DNA of 64,000 nt from Paenibacillus sp. UNC499MF (GCF_900107975.1 NZ_FNVF01000006.1:62001-126000), one strand, 5' to 3'. Counted from the stretch's first letter, positions 27,906 to 36,132 are shown. Numbers and translations are program-made. The notes: generated by a model from the sequence alone, not told the origin.

Positions 27906-28793
27906 ATGAATACCATTCAAAGCACCCGGGAAAAAGCGTTCGACTGGGCCGTGTACGCGCTGCTGTCTCTCGTTTCCGTGATCGTGCTGTATCCCCTTGT
28001 CTTCGTGCTGGTCGCCTCCTTCAGCAGTCCGGAAGCCGTTATGCGGGGAGAAGTGTGGCTGTGGCCGAAAGACATTACGTGGATGGGCTATACGAAAATT
28101 TTTCAGAACAACGAAATTTTGACGGGGTATTTGAACACGATCGTGTATACCGTCGTCGGTACGGCGATCAATCTGATTTTGTCCGTTGCGGCCGCTTATC
28201 CGCTCTCGCGCAAAGATTTTGCCGGAAGGAATGCGATTTCCGCCCTTATGGTGTTTACGATGTTTTTTAGCGGGGGGATGGTTCCGACCTATCTGCTCGT
28301 CAAAAACCTGGGCATGCTCAACACGATGTGGGCGCTCATTATTCCGGGGGCCGTGTCCGTGTATAACATCATCATTATGCGCACTTTTTTCCAGAGCTCG
28401 ATTCCCGGCGAAATGCAGGAAGCGGCTTCGATCGACGGCTGCTCCAACCTCGGCATTTTGTGGAAAATCGTGCTGCCGCTTTCCATGCCGATCATCGCCG
28501 TTATGATCTTGTTCTACAGCGTGGGGCACTGGAATTCGTATTTCAGCGGACTGATGTATTTGACCGACCGCGACAAATATCCGCTCCAGCTTTTCCTGCG
28601 TGAAATTCTCATCCAGGGGCAGATGCAGGAAATGCTCGGGGTCGGAGACGATTCCCATGCCCGGAATGTGATGGAGGGCGAAGCGATCAAATACGCCGTC
28701 GTCATTGTGGCCAATTTGCCGGTGCTGATGCTGTATCCGTTTTTGCAGCGGTATTTTGTCAAAGGCGTCATGATCGGCTCGGTTAAAGGCTGA
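27906..28793 (+). CDS. Sugar ABC transporter permease, LplC/YtcP type
   Basis: Permease of 295 residues, six membrane segments, EAA loop near residue 171 (EAASIDGCSNLGILWKIVL), ending in YFVKGVMIGSVKG. AAAGGAGG precedes the ATG, 16 bases after the LplB-type gene. Pairs with the product of 26906-27889. Confidence 0.95.
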   Translation: MNTIQSTREKAFDWAVYALLSLVSVIVLYPLVFVLVASFSSPEAVMRGEVWLWPKDITWMGYTKIFQNNEILTGYLNTIVYTVVGTAINLILSVAAAYPLSRKDFAGRNAISALMVFTMFFSGGMVPTYLLVKNLGMLNTMWALIIPGAVSVYNIIIMRTFFQSSIPGEMQEAASIDGCSNLGILWKIVLPLSMPIIAVMILFYSVGHWNSYFSGLMYLTDRDKYPLQLFLREILIQGQMQEMLGVGDDSHARNVMEGEAIKYAVVIVANLPVLMLYPFLQRYFVKGVMIGSVKG

Positions 28794-28822
28794 TTGGAAG
28801 CTGCGGTAAATTTCTCGGGTCC

Positions 28823-28842
28823 GCCGGGGCTGACACCCCGGC
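28823..28842 (+). other. Intercistronic hairpin before a binding-protein gene
   Basis: GCCGGGG/CCCCGGC forms a 7-bp G+C stem with a 6-base loop and no T-run after it, 40 bases before the binding-protein gene. Such hairpins can stabilise the downstream part of a transcript; here that is inference. Confidence 0.45.
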
Positions 28843-28882
28843 TGCCGATAGATACAATGAACTAAGAGAGGAAGATTTGCTG

Positions 28883-30514
28883 ATGAGAACAATGAGATGG
28901 ACAGCCGTGATGTTAACCGTCGCCATAGCCGTAAGCGTGCTGTCGGCATGCAGCGGAGGAAACGATAACGCGGGTAGCGCGGACGGCAAAGACAGCAAGA
29001 AAGAAGTGGCGAATTTGAATCCGACGGGAATGCCCATCGCCAAGGAGCCGGTATCGCTTACCTTCTTCACGGGGAAGGCGGCGACGAACGGCAATAACTT
29101 CGAAGAAACGCTCGTCTGGAAAGAATATGCCAAGATGACCAACATGAACATCAAGTTCCAGCTCGTCCCGTTTGAAAATTTGACGGAAAAACGCAATCTA
29201 GCACTGGCCGGCGGGGATTATCCCGACGCTTTCTACTCGGCCCGCGTTCCTTCCTCCGACCTGATGAAATACGGGGCGCAGGGAACGTTCGTCAAATTGA
29301 ACGACCTCATCGACCAGTACGCTCCGAACTTCAAGAAGCTGATGGAGAAGTACCCGGATTTGAAAAAGGGCCTGACCATGCCGGACGGCAACATTTATTC
29401 GTTCCCTTCCTTCTACAGCCCGGATTTTCTTCCGATGCTGATCGGCACTCCGCTCTGGGTCAAGCAGGATTGGCTGGATAAGCTGGGTATGAAGGAGCCG
29501 GTCACGATGGAGGAGTTTTACCAGTATTTGAAAAAGATCAAAGAAACCGATCTGAACGGGAACGGGCAGGCGGATGAAATTCCATATGCGGGAGAGGGAA
29601 TCAACCCGCTGATCGAGCAGCTGCGCGGGGCGTGGGGCTTCGGAAACCGCGGTCTCGGCCACAAATTCGTCGATGTGGACCCGAAAACGAATGACCTGCG
29701 GTTTTTCCGGACGGACCCGGGCTACAAAGAAGTGATCGAGTACATGCGCAAGCTGTACACCGAGGGCCTGATCGATAAAGAAATCTTTACGATCAAGACG
29801 GCGGCCCTGTTCGCCAAAGGACAGAAAGGCGTATTCGGCGCCACCATCAATCCGAATCCGAAAACCCAGATGAACCAGACCGGCTATTTCGGGCTCGGTG
29901 CTCTGAAGGGGCCTCACGGCGACCAATTGTACTCGCACGTCAAGGTGCCGGCCGTCTGGCCGGGCGCGTTTGTCATTACGGACAAGAACAAAAATCCGGA
30001 GGCGACCGTGCGGTGGATCGACCATTTTTACGGCGATGAAGGAGCGACGTTCTATTTCATGGGAATCGAAGGCCAGACCTATAAGAAAACGGCGGACGGC
30101 AAGCTGGAATTCGTCGAGGAAATCACGAAAAACCCGAATGGCCTGACGATGGACCAGGCTTTGGCCAAATACATCACGTGGCTCGGGGGAAGCTATCCGG
30201 GTTATGTACAGCAGAAGTATTTCAAAGGCTCGGAGACGCTGCCGGAATCCGTGGAAACGGGCAAGAAAGCGGAGCCTCACGCGGTGAAGGAGCTGTGGAA
30301 CAACTTCAACTTCACCGAAGAAGAGACCGAATTCCGCTCGACGGTGGGCAAGGATATGGAAACGTATATCGGCGAAATGGAAGCGAAATTCATCACCGGC
30401 TCCCAGCCGATGTCCGAGTGGGACAAGTACGTGGCGACCGTTCAGAAAATGGGCGTGGACGAATATATGAAGATTTACAAGCAGTCTTACGAGCGGTATA
30501 AAAGCAGCAAGTAA
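28883..30514 (+). CDS. Sugar-binding lipoprotein (LplA type)
   Basis: Binding protein of 543 residues, in the size range of the large LplA/YtcQ lipoproteins. The signal peptide ends at lipobox LSACSGG. Family blocks include FTGKAATNGNNFEETLVWKE, NLALAGGDYPDAFY and a C-terminal YMKIYKQSYERYKSSK. I choose ATG at 28883 because GAGAGGAAG has good spacing to it; a TTG two codons upstream is possible. Third gene of the importer operon, followed by a terminator. Confidence 0.95.
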   Translation: MRTMRWTAVMLTVAIAVSVLSACSGGNDNAGSADGKDSKKEVANLNPTGMPIAKEPVSLTFFTGKAATNGNNFEETLVWKEYAKMTNMNIKFQLVPFENLTEKRNLALAGGDYPDAFYSARVPSSDLMKYGAQGTFVKLNDLIDQYAPNFKKLMEKYPDLKKGLTMPDGNIYSFPSFYSPDFLPMLIGTPLWVKQDWLDKLGMKEPVTMEEFYQYLKKIKETDLNGNGQADEIPYAGEGINPLIEQLRGAWGFGNRGLGHKFVDVDPKTNDLRFFRTDPGYKEVIEYMRKLYTEGLIDKEIFTIKTAALFAKGQKGVFGATINPNPKTQMNQTGYFGLGALKGPHGDQLYSHVKVPAVWPGAFVITDKNKNPEATVRWIDHFYGDEGATFYFMGIEGQTYKKTADGKLEFVEEITKNPNGLTMDQALAKYITWLGGSYPGYVQQKYFKGSETLPESVETGKKAEPHAVKELWNNFNFTEEETEFRSTVGKDMETYIGEMEAKFITGSQPMSEWDKYVATVQKMGVDEYMKIYKQSYERYKSSK

Positions 30515-30535
30515 GGGCTTGAGGCAGAACAGGGA

Positions 30536-30563
30536 GGAGGACGTGACGTCCTTCTCTTTTTTT
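30536..30563 (+). terminator. Rho-independent terminator after the importer operon
   Basis: AGGAGGACG/CGTCCTTCT stem (one G-T pair), three-base loop, then a T-run. Confidence 0.8.
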
Positions 30564-30589
30564 ACAGCCTGGTAAAGGAAGAAAGGGGA

Positions 30590-30847
30590 ATGTTCATGTC
30601 CCGGCAGCGCGGTGCACACAGCTTTTTCAAGCGGTTAAAGCTTGCCGCCGCAGCTTTAGTTCTTCTGACGGCGGCGGGATGCTCGGCGCCCGGAAGCGGC
30701 AGTGACGGGAGCGTTCAACAGGCAGGCAGTCCGGGAGGCGCGGTAAATGAGGCCGGCACGGGTAAAGCCGGAAAAAGGTTCGAGTTTTTTCTTTTCATGG
30801 ACTTCCCAGACAGGTCAGACACCCGGCGATACCGCGGCGATCATTGA
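30590..30847 (+). pseudogene. Remnant of a lipoprotein gene
   Basis: The first 60 codons look real: GAAAGGGGA before the ATG, a basic start, a hydrophobic stretch and the lipobox TAAGCSAPG, then a Gly/Ser-rich linker typical of a surface lipoprotein. The frame then runs into unrelated sequence and stops inside a terminator after 85 residues. The simplest reading is that the body of the gene was lost and only its start and its terminator remain. Its position after a sugar importer suggests a lost polysaccharide-active lipoprotein or binding protein, but nothing of the body is left to judge. A genuine short lipoprotein cannot be excluded. Confidence 0.5.
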
Positions 30848-30858
30848 CCTGTCTTTTT
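30808..30858 (+). terminator. Long-stem terminator at the end of the lipoprotein remnant
   Basis: AGACAGGTCA/TGACCTGTCT is a perfect 10-bp stem with a 27-base loop, followed by TTTTCC. It ends the remnant and separates it from the converging LacI-type gene. Confidence 0.75.
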
Positions 30859-30882
30859 CCTGTATCTTAAGAGCTGCATCTC

Positions 30883-33054
30883 CTATAAGGCAAGAAACTC
30901 TTTGTCGGATAACCTTGCATTGATATAATCAATCGCTTCCTCGACGCTCATCATCTGATTCATCACATTTTTCACACCGAGACCGATAATCTTCTCGACT
31001 TTCCGCAGATTGAAGTTATGTCCTGTCGGAAAGGCGGATTCCCGAACCCCGCGGTACTCTAAGTCTTTAGCGAATTTCAGCCAAGGGTATTGATGCATGA
31101 CATTCTGGTTGCTGTAGATGAAATCGTTGACCGAAGCGCCGCCAAGCAGCGTAACTTGCTCGGCAATTTCATGACCATAGAACCAGCGGAAGAAGGCTGA
31201 GACTTCGTCGTCCTTCCGGCAATATTTTGATACGCCTAGCGAGCCTCCGCCTAGCAGCGGCTGTTGGCCAGGGACCTCTGCGAACCCGACGAGCGGGGAT
31301 ATCTCGCTGTGGGCAATATTCGAGAACAAATTCATATACACGATGAGCATCGCGATCTGACCGTCTTCGAATAACGAGATGGACTCGTCCCACCATTTGG
31401 CAGGTAAGTTCCTGGCTATGGATAAATGATCGATATAGCTATGAAAGGCATCCATCGCAATCTCTTTGGATAGAGCCAGCTTATTGTCTTCTTGGATCAA
31501 ATGTCCGCCTTCGGCATAATACCTGACTAGGAATTCGGAAGCGATTATCTCTGAGTTTCCCGTCGTTACGCAGGATCCATGGGATAAAGGCGACTCGGGG
31601 TTACTCGCTCGGGAGAAGAATGCGGAAATCCGGTTGAACGCGTCGAAGTCGGAGGGCGTTCGCAGTTCGGCTTTATACTGCTCATAGAACATTCTTCGCA
31701 CTTTGGTATCTTCGAAAATATCCTTACGATAGAAAAGCATTTGAATGCTAGGGTCGAAAGGTACGGCGTAAGGGATCTCATTCACATAAGCATACCGCTC
31801 GATAAGCTGAGAAGGATAATTCGTCAGCAGCTCCTGCATTTCCGGGCTTAACGGTTTTAAAGTCCGGCCCGCGAACCAAGATAACCCGGCCATATCAACA
31901 CGAATGATATCGTAATGCTTATGGTTATCGATATCGGATAAGATGTCGTAAATTTCTTCGAACGAATAGACGGCTAGCCGAAGATCAATACCGGTCGTCT
32001 TCTTAAAATGCGGCGCTAATTTCTTGAGCGCATCTGTGGTTGGACTCGGGATCGTAAGAATGTTCAGCGTCTTGTTCGCCGCCGGATGACCAAGCGTCTG
32101 GTGTTCGAACATAAACCCGCGATTCAATCCGATGATCGGGGCCCCGTCACGCTGGTCCGTCGTCTCATGACGTAGAATCGTCTCGGCAATTTCTTTGCCT
32201 AGCCACTGGTAATTGATGTGATACTTGTTAATCAAATCCTCGGTTAGAAATTCGGAATCGGCCAAGCTGTATAGCTCCGGACTTTGGCCCGTACTCCCTA
32301 AAAAATGGGCGTTTTTGATATAGCGCGCTCGTTCCAGATCACTGGTCACAATGCAATCGAAGGCATCCCCTGCAAAGAAATCAAATGCATGGTTATAGGC
32401 GGTAGATTGCGCGGCAGCAATCGTATGTATGCGCAAATCCAGAGGTGACAGTTCTTCCATGATGGCATTTCTAAAATCCCGATCACAGGAATATTGAAGC
32501 AAATCGGTGAATATTCCGATCTTTTTGTACGCTTTTTCTTTTATTTTCCGAGCAATCGTCCGTCCGGATGTATCCGCATTGAAGCTGGCGAATTTCATGG
32601 TGTTTTGCAATTTACGATAGACGAAAATGATATTCTCCCGTGGAATACCGAGCAGGTCGTAATATTCCATGGCATCGTCCAAACAGGAGACCGTGATTAC
32701 AGCGCAGTCCCGATTGGCAGCAATTTCTTGCAGAAGGGCTTGTTCATTCTCTTTCTGATCTTGTGTGAGATATAAATTTGTCGTGTACCCCGCACGGAGG
32801 AGGGTGCTATGGATTGCGATATACAGCTTGTTATAGGAATCCGATGAAATGTTAGGCAGGATGAGGGAGACGGTTGTCGTGCTGCCTTCACGTAAAGATT
32901 TAGCCCGCGCGTGGATCTTGTAACCCATTTTACGGGCGGCCTCTTCCACGAGATTGATTTTCTCCAGACTTACATTTCCTCTTCCGTTCAGCACATTCGA
33001 TACCGTTCCATGCGACACCCCCGCAGCTTTGGCGATATCTTTGATGGTAGGCAT
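30883..33054 (-). CDS. LacI-type repressor fused to a second solute-binding domain
   Basis: Protein of 723 residues, about twice the length of a LacI regulator. Residues 1-55 are a LacI helix-turn-helix with hinge (TIKDIAKAAGVSHGTVSNVL). Residues about 60-325 follow the LacI/periplasmic-binding fold (TTVSLILPNISSDSYNKLY; KKIGIFTDLLQYSCDRDF). From about 330 a second domain begins that reads like an ABC sugar-binding protein of family 1 (TIPSPTTDALKKLAPHF, YAVPFDPSIQMLFYRKDIF, LLGGGSLGVSKYC). There is no signal peptide and the DNA-binding head is at the N-terminus, so the binding domain must be cytoplasmic and probably reads an intracellular ligand. GGGGGGAG precedes the ATG. It is divergent from an MgtC-hydrolase-symporter operon, its likely target together with itself. 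G+C is visibly lower than in neighbouring regions. Confidence 0.88.
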   Translation of the reverse strand: MPTIKDIAKAAGVSHGTVSNVLNGRGNVSLEKINLVEEAARKMGYKIHARAKSLREGSTTTVSLILPNISSDSYNKLYIAIHSTLLRAGYTTNLYLTQDQKENEQALLQEIAANRDCAVITVSCLDDAMEYYDLLGIPRENIIFVYRKLQNTMKFASFNADTSGRTIARKIKEKAYKKIGIFTDLLQYSCDRDFRNAIMEELSPLDLRIHTIAAAQSTAYNHAFDFFAGDAFDCIVTSDLERARYIKNAHFLGSTGQSPELYSLADSEFLTEDLINKYHINYQWLGKEIAETILRHETTDQRDGAPIIGLNRGFMFEHQTLGHPAANKTLNILTIPSPTTDALKKLAPHFKKTTGIDLRLAVYSFEEIYDILSDIDNHKHYDIIRVDMAGLSWFAGRTLKPLSPEMQELLTNYPSQLIERYAYVNEIPYAVPFDPSIQMLFYRKDIFEDTKVRRMFYEQYKAELRTPSDFDAFNRISAFFSRASNPESPLSHGSCVTTGNSEIIASEFLVRYYAEGGHLIQEDNKLALSKEIAMDAFHSYIDHLSIARNLPAKWWDESISLFEDGQIAMLIVYMNLFSNIAHSEISPLVGFAEVPGQQPLLGGGSLGVSKYCRKDDEVSAFFRWFYGHEIAEQVTLLGGASVNDFIYSNQNVMHQYPWLKFAKDLEYRGVRESAFPTGHNFNLRKVEKIIGLGVKNVMNQMMSVEEAIDYINARLSDKEFLAL

Positions 33055-33136
33055 GCTCCATTCTCCCCCCCTTTATTGATGATAGTTGGCTAAATTAATT
33101 ATATCGGGTCTTCTTTTGATATGCTATCACACAATT

Positions 33137-33152
33137 TTGACACGTTCCAATA
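33137..33152 (+). promoter_or_regulatory. Candidate operator, copy 1
   Basis: TTGACACGTTCCAATA, identical at 15 of 16 positions to the sequence at 33247-33262, exactly 110 bases apart. The two are a plausible binding-site pair for the adjacent LacI-type regulator; no protein-DNA evidence is available. Confidence 0.5.
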
Positions 33153-33246
33153 TTAAAAACATTTGAAAAAAAACATCAAACGTTGTATCTACGGTATTTT
33201 AGGCAGATTTTTGACAATCAAGCGAGAAGTTATTCTCAAAATTTTA

Positions 33247-33274
33247 TTGACTCGTTCCAATAATATGTTAGAAT
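33247..33274 (+). promoter_or_regulatory. Promoter with candidate operator copy 2
   Basis: The -35 TTGACT (33247-33252) and -10 TAGAAT (33269-33274) are 16 bases apart. The operator-like TTGACTCGTTCCAATA (33247-33262) covers the -35 and part of the spacer, and it sits within the inverted repeat TTATTG(8)CAATAA. Binding here would exclude RNA polymerase. Confidence 0.6.
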
Positions 33275-33282
33275 TCTATTCA

Positions 33283-33296
33283 AGAAAGCGTTAACA
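33283..33296 (+). promoter_or_regulatory. cre-like site (catabolite control)
   Basis: AGAAAGCGTTAACA agrees with the cre consensus TGWAANCGNTNWCA at 13 of 14 positions. It starts nine bases after the -10, a position where CcpA typically represses. Because LacI-family operators resemble each other, it could also be bound by the fusion regulator. Confidence 0.55.
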
Positions 33297-33375
33297 TCAT
33301 ATCTGGATTGATCGTTTGTCAGTGCGGTCGGCCAAGATTTGTACGACATCATGATTAAAGGGGGAGAGGAACGCT

Positions 33376-33900
33376 GTGGATCCAATCCAGTATGGCCAGA
33401 TGTTCGGACATTGGGAGATGTATGTCAGAATCCTTGCGAGCGCATTGATGGGCCTGTTTATTGGCTGGGATCGATCACATAAACATAAGCCCGCCGGTGT
33501 GAAGACATATACCTATACCTCAGTGGCTTGTACATTAATTACGATTATTTCCATCTCTACCGCCAGTCATTACAATGAAACGGGTCAACTCATGCGCGCC
33601 GATCCGATGCGGCTGACGGCTCAAATCGTATCCGGCTTAGGATTTATCGGAGCGGGGGTCATTCTTAAGGACGGGGAACGGGTTAAGGGGCTAACATCGG
33701 CGGCCATGATATTTTTCTCAGGCGGCGTCGGAATTGGCATTGGAGCGGGATACTATGGCATCGTCATTTTCTCCGTCGTCTTAACTTTTTTCCTTGCAAG
33801 AATCAGTCGATTTCTTCCGATGAACAACCCGGTGGATGATCGGAAATCAAGAAGCAGCAAGGATGCTGCTAGGAAACAATCACAGAAAGAATGTATCTGA
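33376..33900 (+). CDS. MgtC/SapB family membrane protein
   Basis: Protein of 174 residues with four to five hydrophobic segments. Family blocks seen: ILASALMGLFIGWDRSHKHK, GVKTYTYTSVACTLITI, QIVSGLGFIGAGVILKDG and VKGLTSAAMIFF. MgtC proteins are linked to magnesium homeostasis and, in pathogens, to inhibition of ATP synthase; SapB-like members in Bacillaceae are poorly understood. The start is GTG at 33376 after GGGGGAGAGG. First gene of an operon with a PhnP-like hydrolase and a nucleoside-symporter-like transporter, an unusual setting for MgtC. Confidence 0.88.
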   Translation: MDPIQYGQMFGHWEMYVRILASALMGLFIGWDRSHKHKPAGVKTYTYTSVACTLITIISISTASHYNETGQLMRADPMRLTAQIVSGLGFIGAGVILKDGERVKGLTSAAMIFFSGGVGIGIGAGYYGIVIFSVVLTFFLARISRFLPMNNPVDDRKSRSSKDAARKQSQKECI

Positions 33901-33938
33901 ATTCCCGCATACCTGCGAATCGAAAAGGAGATATTTAT

Positions 33939-34757
33939 ATGAAAGTTCATTTTCTGGGATCTGCCGCGTCGGAAGGGATACCGAATCCATTTTGCAAATG
34001 CGAGGTTTGCGAGAAGACGCGAAGCGAGAAAGGGAAAAATATAAGAACGCGGTCAGCTGCGATTGTCGATGATACGATGCAGATTGATTTCCCGCCGGAA
34101 TACAGCTGCCAAGTCATGCGGGACGATGTGGATGTTACTCGGATTTCGGAATTGCTCTTCACTCATACGCACCCGGATCATTTTAACGCAGGAGATTTGT
34201 TCAGCCGGATGGAAGGGTACGGTCACCACGTTACGCATCCGCTGCATATTTTCGGGAATGATCGTGCCGTTAACGGTTGTCTGGATGTGTTGTCCGGTTA
34301 TAGTCCCCAGCGGTTTCAATTCACCCGGCTGATTCCATTTGTGACAGTAGAGTCCGGCGGAGCGCGCATTACGCCCCTTCTCGCCAATCATGCGAAGTGG
34401 GAGACGTGTCTGATTTATTTTATCGAAAAGGAAGGCAAGACCTTGCTGTATGGTCATGATTCAGGGTGGTTCCCGGAATTGACGTGGTCGTGGCTCGCGG
34501 ACAAGCATATCGATCTGACGGTACTCGAATGTACACATGGCTACAATCAGAATCCGCATTCCGACGGTCATATGAGCATTGAGACCGTGTTGGAGACCCA
34601 GAAGCGATTGCTGGATAGCGGCATTCACTCGGCATCGAGCCGGATCATCGTTTCGCATTTATCTCATAACAGCGGTTTCATGCATGACGAGCTTGTGGAC
34701 ATCTTCAAGCCTTACGGTATCGAAGTGGCTTACGACGGTCTCATCAAATTTATTTAA
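33939..34757 (+). CDS. PhnP-like metallo-beta-lactamase-fold phosphodiesterase
   Basis: Cytoplasmic protein of 272 residues. The metal-binding motif is HTHPDH near residue 76, followed by further His and Asp ligands (LLANHAKWE, LLYGHDSGWF, IVSHLSHNSG). Near the N-terminus the motif CKCEVC matches the Cys-rich zinc site of PhnP, the C-P lyase accessory enzyme that opens phosphoribosyl 1,2-cyclic phosphate. The overall order of motifs (GSAASEGIP, CxCxxC, HTHPDH, NH, GHDS, SHLSH, YDG) is PhnP-like. No other C-P lyase gene is near, so the substrate may be another cyclic phosphate or phosphodiester. AAAAGGAG eight bases before ATG 33939 fixes the start. Confidence 0.83.
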   Translation: MKVHFLGSAASEGIPNPFCKCEVCEKTRSEKGKNIRTRSAAIVDDTMQIDFPPEYSCQVMRDDVDVTRISELLFTHTHPDHFNAGDLFSRMEGYGHHVTHPLHIFGNDRAVNGCLDVLSGYSPQRFQFTRLIPFVTVESGGARITPLLANHAKWETCLIYFIEKEGKTLLYGHDSGWFPELTWSWLADKHIDLTVLECTHGYNQNPHSDGHMSIETVLETQKRLLDSGIHSASSRIIVSHLSHNSGFMHDELVDIFKPYGIEVAYDGLIKFI

Positions 34758-34772
34758 TAGGGGATATTACAC

Positions 34773-36023
34773 ATGAAGACTACTATCGTTCCGAGACTAT
34801 TAATCATGATGTTCCTGCAATATTTCGTTCAAGGCGCCTGGAATATGACTTTAGGCTTAGTTCTCAGCACCTCGGGCTTATCCTCCATCATCGGTACTTC
34901 TTATGCATTGCTCGGCATCGCGACGATTCTGTCGCCGCTGTTTATCGGGATGGTCGCGGACCGGTTCATCGCCTCCCAGAAAATTATGGGCATCCTGCAT
35001 GTAGTTAATGCTTGTGTGCTGCTGGCGATTCCGTCTCAGATTCAATCGGGCAACGCGACGATGTTCCTCGTATTGATCTTTATCGTCGGTGTGTTGTTCT
35101 ATCCTACGACGGGTTTGTCGAATAGCATCAGCTTCAGACATATTCATGGCGCCAAAACATTTCCGGTGATTCGGGTGTTCGGAACTTTTGGTTTTATGGC
35201 GATCGGGTTCCTGCTCGGACAGATGGGCTTCTCGGGCAGCATTATGACCTTCAAAATTGCAGCGATCTCTGCCATTGTGCTGGGGATCTATTGCTTCACG
35301 CTTCCGAATACGCCAGCAGCCGGCAAGGGTAAGAAGTTCCTGATGAAGGACCTGCTCTGTCTTGATGCGCTCGCATTGTTCAAGGATAAGAACTTTACGG
35401 TATTCATGGCCTGTACGATTTTCCTGATGATTCCTAAAACGGCTTACAGTGCTTATGTGCCGGTATTCCTGGGCGCGCTAGGGTTTAAGAATGCAGCTAC
35501 GATTATGCAAATCGGTATTGCAACGGAAGTTATCTTTATGTTCTTGCTCTCTCTGTTTCTCTTCAAATTCGGATTCAAAAAGATTATCCTGTGGGGCGCG
35601 ATCACGTGGGTTCTTCGTTCGCTTTTGTTCTCCTTCGCGGCCGTCGATGCAGGCATTCTCGTCATCGTCATTGCGCTGGCACTGCAAGGGATTTGTTGGG
35701 ACTTCTTCTTCACGGCGGGAGACATCTATGTGGACAATAAAGCGGACGTGACGATTAAAGCGCAGGCACAGAGCTTGAAGTTCATGATCTCGAACGGGCT
35801 AGGACTGTTGTTCGCGTCTTCGGTCACGGGTTATATCTTCAATCATACGGTCGTGGATCAAGGGGCGGCTGCGCTGAAGCAGTGGCAGCAATTCTGGATT
35901 TACCCGGCTGTCGTGGCGGCTGTCGTCGCGCTAGTGTTCCTCCTGCTCTTCAAGGATAAAGGGATGATATTCCAGAAGAAGAATGCGGAAGAAGTTGCGG
36001 TTTCGGAGTTGAAGACCGTGTAA
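34773..36023 (+). CDS. MFS transporter, nucleoside:H+ symporter (NupG/XapB) like
   Basis: Membrane protein of 416 residues with 12 predicted segments. The pattern follows the nucleoside-H+-symporter branch: FLQYFVQGAWNMTLGLVLS at the start, IRVFGTFGFMAIGF in the first half, LDALALFKDKNFTVFM at the central loop, and the charged block DFFFTAGDIYVDNKAD followed by IKAQAQSLKFMISNGLG, all of which have counterparts in E. coli NupG. The substrate is probably a nucleoside or similar sugar compound. It begins 15 bases after the PhnP-like gene and ends before a strong terminator. Confidence 0.85.
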   Translation: MKTTIVPRLLIMMFLQYFVQGAWNMTLGLVLSTSGLSSIIGTSYALLGIATILSPLFIGMVADRFIASQKIMGILHVVNACVLLAIPSQIQSGNATMFLVLIFIVGVLFYPTTGLSNSISFRHIHGAKTFPVIRVFGTFGFMAIGFLLGQMGFSGSIMTFKIAAISAIVLGIYCFTLPNTPAAGKGKKFLMKDLLCLDALALFKDKNFTVFMACTIFLMIPKTAYSAYVPVFLGALGFKNAATIMQIGIATEVIFMFLLSLFLFKFGFKKIILWGAITWVLRSLLFSFAAVDAGILVIVIALALQGICWDFFFTAGDIYVDNKADVTIKAQAQSLKFMISNGLGLLFASSVTGYIFNHTVVDQGAAALKQWQQFWIYPAVVAAVVALVFLLLFKDKGMIFQKKNAEEVAVSELKTV

Positions 36024-36048
36024 TAAAGGAGCCGAAAGGCTGCGAAAA

Positions 36049-36083
36049 AAGGCTGCCGGTAAAAATCGGCAGCCTTATTCTTT
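36049..36083 (+). terminator. Rho-independent terminator of the symporter operon
   Basis: AAGGCTGCCG/CGGCAGCCTT, a perfect 10-bp stem with an 8-base loop, followed by a T-rich stretch. Confidence 0.88.
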
Positions 36084-36105
36084 GCATGATAGGGAATTTT
36101 GTTGG

Positions 36106-36132
36106 AATCCGCCAGGAAGCGGATTTTTTGTT
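36106..36132 (+). terminator. Second terminator-like hairpin
   Basis: AATCCGC/GCGGATT with a 6-base loop, then TTTTGTTTT. It follows the previous terminator by about 25 bases with no gene in between. Confidence 0.7.

Larger units (their letters stand above)
33055..33375. promoter_or_regulatory. Divergent control region of the LacI-fusion gene and the mgtC-like operon
   Basis: 321 A+T-rich bases. On the minus strand a -10 TATAAT (plus-strand 33098-33103) lies about 45 bases before the regulator start, without a good -35. On the plus strand a promoter is seen at 33247-33274. Two near-identical 16-mers, a cre-like site and a GAGAA/TTCTC inverted repeat near 33225-33238 fill the rest. Confidence 0.6.

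Noticed and set aside
30860-36100. Transposon or integrative element
   Set aside because: Composition differs, but no transposase, integrase, inverted ends or target duplication could be seen, so only a possible insertion is reported.
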